From DATEJJ01 sp039649115 (GTDB taxonomy: Bacteria; Actinomycetota; Actinomycetes; Mycobacteriales; Micromonosporaceae): a DNA stretch of 20,191 bases. Made by a program: the position numbers and the translations under genes. The DNA is taken from contig JBBWZQ010000306.1 in the NCBI GenBank assembly GCA_039649115.1, positions 1 through 20,191 of the forward strand, read 5' to 3'. Below the pieces are notes generated by a model that saw nothing but the letters and a program-made list of their open reading frames with translations, made no database searches and was not told where the DNA came from. Of the stretch, positions 15,249 to 20,191 are shown in pieces; position 1 is the first letter of the stretch, and each line of letters opens with the position of its first letter.

Positions 15249-15269
15249 AGCTACGGTGTCCCCTGTTGT

Positions 15270-15290
15270 CATCCGGGCGACACCCGGATG
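15270..15290 (+). promoter_or_regulatory. Hairpin in the leader of the M23-like gene
   Basis: CATCCGGG and CCCGGATG form a perfect 8-bp stem around CGACA, extended by one T-A pair and wobbles. It lies about 85 bases upstream of the GTG start. It could be a leader element or a terminator for an upstream transcript; no T-run follows. Confidence 0.45.
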
Positions 15291-15374
15291 ATGCCACGGC
15301 AGCGAGCCACCGATCCACCACCGTCCGATTGGTGCCGCGTCGCAGCTGGAGAGTTGTCGATTCGGAGGATGTGC

Positions 15375-16082
15375 GTGTCTTCTTCTAAGGAAGATAACGG
15401 GCGCTATCGAGGGCGTCGCCGCGCACCAACTCCACCCCGCGCGCGCTACGCCGCCGTGGTCACCACGGCATTCGTCGGCGCCGGAATGGTGGCCATCGGT
15501 GCCGCCGCCGGACTGTCCGACGTCAAGGCCGACCCGTCCGCACTAGCCGCGCTGAACAACCCGGCGGCCGGTGCGGCCGATCTCGCGGGCCGCCAGGCAG
15601 CGGTCGACCGGGCCAACCGGTCGGACCCCCGGGGCACCTCCGCCAGCGCGACCGACCAGGCGACACAGAACCTCTGGCTACTGCCGCTCAAGAACTACAC
15701 GATCAGCTCACCGTTCGGCCAGCACGCGAACAGCCTCCACCAGGGCATCGACCTGGCCGCGGCGGAAGGCACCCCGTTCTTTGCCGCACACAGCGGCGTG
15801 GTGAAGCTGGCCCGCTACGACGGCGGGCTCGGCTACACGGTGGTCATCGACATCGGCGGCGGCATCACGGTCAGCTATGGACATTCAGCGAAGGTAATGG
15901 TCCACGAAGGGCAGCGGGTACGGGCCGGAGACGCGCTCGGGACCGTCGGCTCCAGCGGGTACGCATTCGACAGCGCCTTGTACTTCGCGATCCAGGTGAA
16001 CTCGAAGCCGGTCAATCCCGTGACCTACCTGCAGCAGTACGCGCTCGACGTCACGCACGGCACCGACGCGCTCAGTAGCTGA
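15375..16082 (+). CDS. Membrane-anchored M23/LytM-fold protein with a degenerate active site
   Basis: A 235-residue protein with a basic N-terminus, one membrane segment (about residues 25-46), a linker and a C-terminal LytM/peptidase M23 domain (about 108-220). Active LytM enzymes cleave peptidoglycan cross-links using a zinc held by H-x3-D and the second His of HxH. Here His122 and Asp126 in HQGID and a His170 in YGHSAK are present. The usual PHLHF segment, however, reads SALYF, so both HxH histidines (positions 201 and 203) are Ala and Tyr. Hydrolase activity is therefore unlikely; such domains elsewhere act as regulators or binding modules. GTG 15375 is chosen because GGAGG (15364-15368) lies six bases upstream, while the ATG at 15369 abuts it. 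From memory an M23 protein (Rv0950c) sits in the same place in M. tuberculosis. Confidence 0.85.
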   Translation: MSSSKEDNGRYRGRRRAPTPPRARYAAVVTTAFVGAGMVAIGAAAGLSDVKADPSALAALNNPAAGAADLAGRQAAVDRANRSDPRGTSASATDQATQNLWLLPLKNYTISSPFGQHANSLHQGIDLAAAEGTPFFAAHSGVVKLARYDGGLGYTVVIDIGGGITVSYGHSAKVMVHEGQRVRAGDALGTVGSSGYAFDSALYFAIQVNSKPVNPVTYLQQYALDVTHGTDALSS

Positions 16083-16093
16083 CGCCCGCCGAA

Positions 16094-16109
16094 CACCCTC
16101 CACTGGGTG
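16094..16109. terminator. Small hairpin between convergent M23-like and pcrA genes
   Basis: CACCC and GGGTG pair around a 6-base loop within the 71-bp gap between the two stops. It is weak and lacks T-runs but is placed to act in both directions. Confidence 0.3.
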
Positions 16110-16153
16110 CCTGCCGGGGCGGCGGCGCGAGAGCGTTGGCGGTTGGGGCGGTC

Positions 16154-18694
16154 TCAGATCTTGTCGATGGGGGCGTGGCGGAGGACGATCCACATGGTCT
16201 GGTCGCCGAAGTCGATCTTGGCTTGCGCGCGGGGGCCGTGGCCCTCGACCGAGACCACCCGGCCGAGGCCCCACCGCTGGTGGTTGACCCGGTCCCCCGG
16301 CTCCAGCGCCGGCGTCTCGTCGGCCTTGCGAGGCAGCTCCGCGGCGGTGGCCAACCCGGCGGCGGACGGGAGACCCAACCGCTGCGCCAGGCGGGTCGCC
16401 TTGTCCGTACCGCCGGTGAACGCCGCCCGGCCACCGACCCCGCCACCACTTCCGGACCAGGACGTGTACGCACCCTCGGTGCGCTCCCAGCGGGTCAGCT
16501 CCTCCGGCAGCTCTTTCAGGAAACGGGACGAGGGGTTGTACTGCGGCTGCCCCCAGGCCCCCCTGGTCACCGCCCGGGTCAGGTAGAGCCGCTGCCGGGC
16601 CCGGGTGATGCCCACATAGGCCAGCCGCCGCTCCTCCTCCAGCTCCCGCATGTCGGTCAGCGAGCGCTGGTGCGGGAAGATCCCCTCCTCCAGCCCGGTC
16701 AGGAACACCACCGGAAACTCCAGTCCCTTGGCGGTGTGCAAGGTCATCAGCGTGACGACCCCGAGATGGTCGGGGTCGTCGGACGGGATCTCGTCGGCGT
16801 CGGCGATCAGGGAGACCTGCTCCAGGAAGCCGGCGACCGTGGGCGGCTGGACGACCTGCTCGTCGGCATCCTGCTCGTCGTCGGCCGCCGCCGCGGCGAT
16901 CGCCTCTGCCCGCTCGGTGTACTCGCGGGCGACGCTGACCAGCTCCTGCAGGTTTTCCACCCGGCCGGCATCCTGCGGGTCGAGGCTGTCCTCCAGCTCG
17001 CTCAGGTAGCCGGAGCGCTGCAGCGCCGCCTCCAGTACCTCCTCGGGCAGCGCGGTCTCGGCCAGCTCGCGCAGCTCGTCGAGCAGGGCCACGAAGCCGG
17101 CGACCGCGTTGGCCGCGCGGGTCGAGATGCCAGGGGCGTCAGACGCTCGGCGCAGCGCGTCCCCGAACGAGATGCGGTCCCTTGTGGACAGTGCCTCGAC
17201 GCAGGCCTCGGCGCGGTCGCCGATGCCCCGGCGGGGGGTGTTGAGGACGCGCCGCAGGCTCACCAGGTCATCCGGGTTGGCCACCGCGCGCAGGTAGGCC
17301 AGCGCGTCGCGTACCTCCTTGCGCTCGTAGAAGCGCACCCCGCCGACCACCTTGTAGGGCAGGCCGGAGCGGATGAACACCTCCTCGAAAACGCGGGACT
17401 GCGCGTTGGTGCGGTAGAAGACGGCCACGTCCCCGGGCCGGGCCTCGTCCGTGTCGCGGAGTCGTCGGATCTCGCGGGCGATCCAGTCGGCCTCGGCGTG
17501 CTCGGTATCGGCGACGTAGCCCACGATCTGCTCGCCCGCACCCTGGTCGCTCCACAGCCGCTTGGGCTTGCGCTGGCTGTTGCGGTCGATGACGGCGTTG
17601 GCCGCGGACAGGATGGTCTGCGTGGACCGGTAGTTCTGCTCCAGCAGGACGGTCTTGGCACTGGGGTAGTCGCGCTCGAACTCCAGGATGTTGCGGATGG
17701 TCGCGCCGCGGAACGCGTAGATGGACTGGTCGGCGTCGCCGACCACGCACAGCTCCGCCGGGTCCTCGGTGCCGACCAGCTCCTTGACGAGCATGTACTG
17801 CGCATGGTTGGTGTCCTGGTATTCGTCGACGAGGACGTGCCGGAACCGGGTCCGGTACTTCTCGGCCACCGCGGGGAACGCCTGCAACAGGTGGACGGTG
17901 GTCATGATGAGGTCGTCGAAGTCCAGCGCCTGCGCCTCCCGCAGCCGGCGCTGGTAGAGCGTGTATGCCTCGGAGACCGCCCGCTCGGCCGGACCCTTTG
18001 CCGTGCCCGCGAACGTCTCCGGATCGATCAGCTCGTTCTTCAGGTTGGACACCTGGGCCGCCAGTGACCGTGGCGGGTAGCGCTTCTGGTCGAGGTCGAG
18101 CTCGCGGGCGACGAGTTGCATCAGGCGGCGCGAGTCGTCGGCGTCGTAGATGGAGAACGTGGACTTGAGTCCGGCCTGCTCGTGCTCCGCGCGCAGGATC
18201 CGTACGCACGCCGAGTGGAACGTGGAGACCCACATGAGCCGGGCCCGGCCGCCGACGAGCGCGGTCACCCGCTCCTTCATCTCGCCGGCCGCCTTGTTGG
18301 TGAACGTGATCGCCAGCACCTGCGCGGGATGGACGCCGCGCGCGGCCAGCAGATAGGCGATGCGGAAGGTGAGCACCCGGGTCTTGCCGGAACCGGCGCC
18401 GGCCACGATCAGCAGCGGGGAACCCGCGTGCAGCACGGCGGCCCGCTGCGGATCGTTGAGCGCGTCCAGCAGCGTGTCCAACTCGTCCAGCTTGCGCTGG
18501 CGGCGCTCCTGCGCCCGGGCCAGACCCGACCCGGCACCGGGATCCGCGGCTCCGGCATCAGCAGCGCCGGGATCAACAGCGCCGGGACCAGTGGCATGAG
18601 GACCCGTGGCATGGGGATCAGTGGCATGAGGATCCGTGGCGCCGGAATCGCCGGCGTGGGCATGGGTGGCGGTGGATTCGTTGAGTGCATGCAT
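16154..18694 (-). CDS. pcrA: ATP-dependent 3'-5' DNA helicase PcrA/UvrD1
   Basis: This superfamily 1A helicase acts in DNA repair, rolling-circle replication and removal of stalled complexes. The 846 residues include Q-motif LNDPQRAAV, Walker A AGAGSGKT (about 98-105), motif Ia ITFTNKAAGEMKERV, Walker B VDEYQDTN (Asp290-Asp294), motif III GDADQSIYAFRGA, motif IV LEQNYRSTQTIL, motif V VTLMTLHTAKGLEFPVVF and motif VI EERRLAYVGITRARQRLYL. The C-terminal tail (EPGDRVNHQRWGLGRVVSVEG and beyond) is the Tudor-like domain that in this family contacts RNA polymerase or Ku. Residues 1-60 are an unusual low-complexity extension with seven 5-residue repeats. ATG 18694 has no ribosome site but follows a TAGACT box by nine bases, suggesting a leaderless or near-leaderless mRNA. 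Confidence 0.95.
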   Translation of the reverse strand: MHALNESTATHAHAGDSGATDPHATDPHATGPHATGPGAVDPGAADAGAADPGAGSGLARAQERRQRKLDELDTLLDALNDPQRAAVLHAGSPLLIVAGAGSGKTRVLTFRIAYLLAARGVHPAQVLAITFTNKAAGEMKERVTALVGGRARLMWVSTFHSACVRILRAEHEQAGLKSTFSIYDADDSRRLMQLVARELDLDQKRYPPRSLAAQVSNLKNELIDPETFAGTAKGPAERAVSEAYTLYQRRLREAQALDFDDLIMTTVHLLQAFPAVAEKYRTRFRHVLVDEYQDTNHAQYMLVKELVGTEDPAELCVVGDADQSIYAFRGATIRNILEFERDYPSAKTVLLEQNYRSTQTILSAANAVIDRNSQRKPKRLWSDQGAGEQIVGYVADTEHAEADWIAREIRRLRDTDEARPGDVAVFYRTNAQSRVFEEVFIRSGLPYKVVGGVRFYERKEVRDALAYLRAVANPDDLVSLRRVLNTPRRGIGDRAEACVEALSTRDRISFGDALRRASDAPGISTRAANAVAGFVALLDELRELAETALPEEVLEAALQRSGYLSELEDSLDPQDAGRVENLQELVSVAREYTERAEAIAAAAADDEQDADEQVVQPPTVAGFLEQVSLIADADEIPSDDPDHLGVVTLMTLHTAKGLEFPVVFLTGLEEGIFPHQRSLTDMRELEEERRLAYVGITRARQRLYLTRAVTRGAWGQPQYNPSSRFLKELPEELTRWERTEGAYTSWSGSGGGVGGRAAFTGGTDKATRLAQRLGLPSAAGLATAAELPRKADETPALEPGDRVNHQRWGLGRVVSVEGHGPRAQAKIDFGDQTMWIVLRHAPIDKI
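18536..18640 (-). repeat. 15-bp tandem repeat inside the pcrA 5' end
   Basis: Seven in-frame 15-bp units encode ATDPH, ATDPH, ATGPH, ATGPG, AVDPG, AADAG and AADPG (residues 19-53 of the helicase). Unit length is a multiple of three, so copy number can change without frameshift. Confidence 0.85.
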
Positions 18695-18703
18695 CGCACG
18701 GCG

Positions 18704-18709
18704 AGTCTA
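18704..18709 (-). promoter_or_regulatory. Candidate pcrA -10 box
   Basis: On the minus strand TAGACT (18709 to 18704) fits TANNNT and lies nine bases before the pcrA ATG, so the transcript would have almost no leader. No clear -35 box. Confidence 0.4.
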
Positions 18710-18764
18710 TGCCGGGGGTCCGACACCCATCCCGGGCCGCGCCGCCGGGCGGCGAGGGTTGGCA

Positions 18765-18808
18765 TAAGGTTTCCGCCGTGAGCGGAGCGGGGCGTGGCAG
18801 CGCCCCGC
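18765..18808 (+). promoter_or_regulatory. -10 box and hairpin upstream of the first small membrane protein
   Basis: TAAGGT (18765-18770) fits TANNNT and is followed by seven bases and an in-frame GTG (18778). Next, GCGGGGCG and CGCCCCGC (18787-18794 and 18801-18808) make a perfect 8-bp stem with a 6-base loop, ahead of the GGAGG ribosome site at 18820-18824. Either the GTG starts the protein leaderlessly or this is a structured leader. Confidence 0.4.
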
Positions 18809-18828
18809 GTAGCGGACCTGGAGGTGCG

Positions 18829-19191
18829 ATGACGGGCTGGGCGGGTACCGCGGTCGTCGTGGCCGCCCTGCTCGTGGCCGGGTGGTGCCTGATCGGTGCG
18901 GCGCGCCGGCGCGGGCTCGCCATCGGCCAGCTGGTCGGGCTGGCCCTGGTCGAGTTGCTGGTGCTGGTCCATGCCGGGTACGGCATCAGCGGCCTGGCCG
19001 GCGGTCACCGGCCGCACGAGTACGCCACGTTCGTCGGGTACCTGATCGCGTTCCCGCTGGTCCTGCCGCTCGGCGCGGTACTGGCCCGGCTGGAGCCGAC
19101 CCGCTGGGGCTCGGTGATCGCGGCAGTCGCCTGCCTCGTCGACGCGGTACTGGTCGCGCGGCTGCACCAGGTCTGGACCGGCGTTGGCTGA
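18829..19191 (+). CDS. Small membrane protein, unknown function
   Basis: A 120-residue hydrophobic protein with about four membrane segments (roughly residues 5-24, 33-53, 65-85 and 93-112). A conserved-looking GHRPHEYATFVGYLIAFPL stretch joins the second and third. I do not recognise a named family; similar small integral membrane proteins occur beside pcrA in Micromonosporaceae as far as I recall. ATG 18829 has GGAGG four bases upstream. An alternative in-frame GTG at 18778, seven bases after a TAAGGT box, would add 17 residues encoded by a GC-rich hairpin. The end overlaps the next gene (TTGGCTGA), so the two are probably coupled and may work together. Confidence 0.8.
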   Translation: MTGWAGTAVVVAALLVAGWCLIGAARRRGLAIGQLVGLALVELLVLVHAGYGISGLAGGHRPHEYATFVGYLIAFPLVLPLGAVLARLEPTRWGSVIAAVACLVDAVLVARLHQVWTGVG

Positions 19192-19618
19192 CACGCGAAT
19201 CAATACCGGACCCGGCCGCGTCCTGGTCGCCGTGTACGGGCTCTTCGCACTGTCCGCCACCGCACGCGCCGGGGTACAGATCGGTACCAAGTTCCACGAA
19301 GCGCCCCTCGCGTTCCTGCTCTCGGCGCTGGCCGGTGTGATTTACATCGCGGCCACCGTCGGACTGGCCCGCGCGAACCGGAGCCTCGCGCTGGCCTGCT
19401 GCACCGTGGAACTGGTCGGCGTGCTCGTCGTCGGTACCGCTAGTTGGATCTTCAAGTCCGTGTTTCCCGACGCCACGGTGTGGTCGGGCTACGGCGCGGG
19501 GTACGGCTTCGTGCCCCTGGTCCTGCCCGTTCTCGGCCTGCTGTGGCTGCGTCACACCCGGCGACGCCGGCCGCGGGCCGCGGGCGCCGAGCCGGACCGG
19601 GATGTGGCCAAGCCTTGA
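19184..19618 (+). CDS. Small membrane protein, unknown function (second of a pair)
   Basis: A 144-residue protein with four predicted membrane helices (about 12-30, 42-62, 68-88 and 104-121) and a basic, probably cytoplasmic C-terminus (RHTRRRRPRAA). The pattern GRVLVAVYGLFALSATARAG followed by QIGTKF, then APLAFLLSALAGVIYIAAT, is familiar from a conserved actinobacterial membrane protein of unknown role. The start is TTG 19184, overlapping the stop of the preceding gene by eight bases; no strong Shine-Dalgarno is seen, in keeping with translational coupling. The stop codon overlaps the -35 box of the promoter for the chorismate mutase leader. Confidence 0.82.
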   Translation: MADTRINTGPGRVLVAVYGLFALSATARAGVQIGTKFHEAPLAFLLSALAGVIYIAATVGLARANRSLALACCTVELVGVLVVGTASWIFKSVFPDATVWSGYGAGYGFVPLVLPVLGLLWLRHTRRRRPRAAGAEPDRDVAKP

Positions 19619-19645
19619 CGGGCCTGGCACCCCGGATGTCATACT
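19615..19645 (+). promoter_or_regulatory. Promoter of the chorismate mutase leader
   Basis: TTGACG (19615-19620) overlaps the stop of the upstream gene. After 19 bp comes CATACT (19640-19645), preceded by TG at 19637-19638, an extended -10 arrangement. Transcription should begin about seven bases later, at or next to the GTG at 19653. Confidence 0.65.
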
Positions 19646-19652
19646 CGTCATC

Positions 19653-19718
19653 GTGATCCGTCACGTGCGATTTTTTTACTACGGCTACCGGAGTCCGGCA
19701 GCCGTAGGTCGCTCCTGA
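19653..19718 (+). CDS. Phe/Tyr-rich leader peptide of the chorismate mutase attenuator
   Basis: This 21-codon frame starts with GTG and begins MIRHVRFFYYGYRSP, ending TGA at 19716-19718. Two Phe and three Tyr codons fall in six consecutive codons (19671-19688), an extreme bias in a 70% G+C genome, where TTTTTT is rare. The start is seven bases after the CATACT box, so translation would begin at the 5' end of a leaderless mRNA; a second in-frame GTG (19665) is possible. The reading frame overlaps hairpins that compete with a terminator just downstream. By analogy with trp, phe and his leaders, it is a ribosome sensor for charged aromatic tRNA. It is too short for standard gene callers. The function is inferred, not shown. 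Confidence 0.78.
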   Translation: MIRHVRFFYYGYRSPAAVGRS

Positions 19719-19767
19719 TCACAAGACCTACGCAAGCCCCGGGCTCCGAAAGGGCCCCGGGGCTTTT
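19679..19767 (+). ncRNA. Transcription attenuator with alternative hairpins upstream of aroQ
   Basis: Fold A: CTACGGCT (19679-19686) pairs with AGCCGTAG (19700-19707), with an inner CCGG/TCCGG stem. Fold B: CGGAGTCCGG (19689-19698) pairs over 10 bp, one G.U, with CCGGGCTCCG (19739-19748), which is the 5' arm and loop of the terminator. In the loop of B, CGTAGGTC (19703-19710) pairs perfectly with GACCTACG (19725-19732). Folds A and B exclude each other, and B excludes the terminator. This is the anti-antiterminator, antiterminator and terminator set of a leader-peptide attenuator. Confidence 0.75.
19734..19767 (+). terminator. Intrinsic terminator within the aroQ leader
   Basis: AAGCCCCGGG (19734-19743) pairs with CCCGGGGCTT (19756-19765). 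The stem continues with a C/C mismatch and T.G, CC/GG pairs to a GAAA tetraloop, and is followed by T-run bases (TTTT, 19764-19767). It precedes the chorismate mutase start by 63 bases with no gene ending here, so it acts as an attenuator rather than an end-of-gene terminator. Confidence 0.85.
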
Positions 19768-19830
19768 CGCGCTCTGGACGCCTGCGGAACTCGACATCGA
19801 CCCGAGCCAGCACTACGAGGAGCGAACGAG

Positions 19831-20145
19831 ATGGGCGCCACGATCCTGGACGATCCGCAGCCGAGCGCGGACCGTGACGAGGCCGCCGAGAACCAGCCGG
19901 CCGCGGATACGCACATCGCGGGCCTGCGGGCCCGCATCGACGAGATTGACGCCGCGATCATCCGGCTCTGGCAGGAGCGCGCGGCGATCTCGCAGGAGGT
20001 GGGCGCGACCCGCATAGCCTCCGGCGGCACCCGCCTGGTGCTCTCCCGCGAGCGGGAGATCCTGGACCGCTTCCGCACCGCGCTCGGCGCCGACGGCACC
20101 CAGTTGGGGCTGCTGATCCTCCGTGCCGGACGGGGTCCGCTGTAA
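19831..20145 (+). CDS. aroQ: Chorismate mutase, AroQ class (actinobacterial stand-alone type)
   Basis: This 104-residue enzyme converts chorismate to prephenate, the committed step to Phe and Tyr. After a variable acidic N-terminus, LRARIDEIDAAIIRLWQER begins the three-helix AroQ fold. By alignment with E. coli chorismate mutase from memory, Arg33, Arg50, Arg61, Arg73 and Glu74 are the active-site positions. ASGGTRLVLSRE and the C-terminal RAGRGPL match the M. tuberculosis intracellular enzyme Rv0948c, which is weak alone and is activated in complex with DAHP synthase. The same dependence is plausible here. ATG 19831 has GAGGAG (19817-19822) eight bases upstream. An attenuator with a Phe/Tyr leader peptide precedes it. 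Confidence 0.93.
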   Translation: MGATILDDPQPSADRDEAAENQPAADTHIAGLRARIDEIDAAIIRLWQERAAISQEVGATRIASGGTRLVLSREREILDRFRTALGADGTQLGLLILRAGRGPL

Positions 20146-20147
20146 CA

Positions 20148-20191
20148 GTGAGCTTCCCACCCTCCGCGCAACCGCTGGCCGACGTGCGGCG
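20148..20191 (+). CDS. Possible start of a further gene (cut by window edge)
   Basis: A GTG two bases after the chorismate mutase stop opens a frame, MSFPPSAQPLADVRR, that remains open to the window end. The close spacing suggests co-transcription with aroQ. There is no clear ribosome site and too little sequence to name a product. Confidence 0.35.
   Translation, partial: MSFPPSAQPLADVR

Noticed and set aside
14328..15374. A cobalamin riboswitch near the B12-binding protein or sucC (GAAGCCGG-like string at 14490)
   Set aside because: The AGCC...GACCTGCC B12-box and the rest of the conserved core are absent, and the string is on the strand opposite to the neighbouring genes.
15174..15374. 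A c-di-AMP (ydaO-type) riboswitch ahead of the M23-like gene, as found before many actinobacterial wall hydrolases
   Set aside because: Only a simple hairpin is visible; I could not find the conserved ydaO core segments.
1..20191. tRNA, rRNA, insertion sequences, integrases or attachment sites
   Set aside because: None was recognised by eye; the opp cassette has no flanking repeats or recombinase gene.

Overview
The window is about 70% G+C, with GTG and TTG starts, TANNNT-type -10 boxes and several apparently leaderless genes. It reads as chromosome of a high-G+C actinobacterium, most likely Micromonosporaceae (inferred from protein flavour; no search was run). Most genes are core metabolism or DNA maintenance. 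From memory, the order chorismate mutase - uvrD1/pcrA - M23 protein - sucC - sucD - perM - purN - purH also occurs in Mycobacterium tuberculosis (around Rv0948c-Rv0957), so the right two thirds is an ancient conserved block.

Layout. 1-2179 (minus): folD, mdh and the first 41 codons of icd. 2375-7833 (plus): a complete five-gene oligopeptide/dipeptide ABC importer (lipoprotein, two permeases, two ATPases) with overlapping genes, lying between folD and purH. 7855-10102 (minus): purH and purN. 10195-10773 (plus): a Pro/Gln/Tyr-rich DUF4190 membrane protein, followed by a hairpin and a seven-unit GC-rich tandem repeat. 10956-14327 (minus): a PerM/DUF6350 membrane protein, then sucD and sucC with a strong terminator between sucD and perM. 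14328-14621: structured non-coding DNA. 14622-15023 (minus): a stand-alone B12-binding mutase small subunit. 15375-16082 (plus): an M23/LytM-fold protein lacking the catalytic HxH pair. 16154-18694 (minus): PcrA/UvrD1 helicase. 18829-19618 (plus): two overlapping small membrane proteins. 19615-20145 (plus): a leader region and an AroQ chorismate mutase. The window ends inside a possible new gene.

How they work together: icd, mdh and sucCD are TCA-cycle enzymes; folD supplies 10-formyl-THF, which purN and purH consume in purine synthesis; the Opp importer brings in peptides.

The most interesting item is upstream of the chorismate mutase (19615-19767). A promoter overlaps the end of the previous gene. 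Seven bases after its -10 box begins a 21-codon reading frame with a Phe-Phe-Tyr-Tyr-Gly-Tyr run. Downstream are a strong intrinsic terminator and mutually exclusive hairpins, including a 10-bp antiterminator pairing into the terminator's 5' arm. This is the architecture of a ribosome-mediated aromatic amino-acid attenuator.
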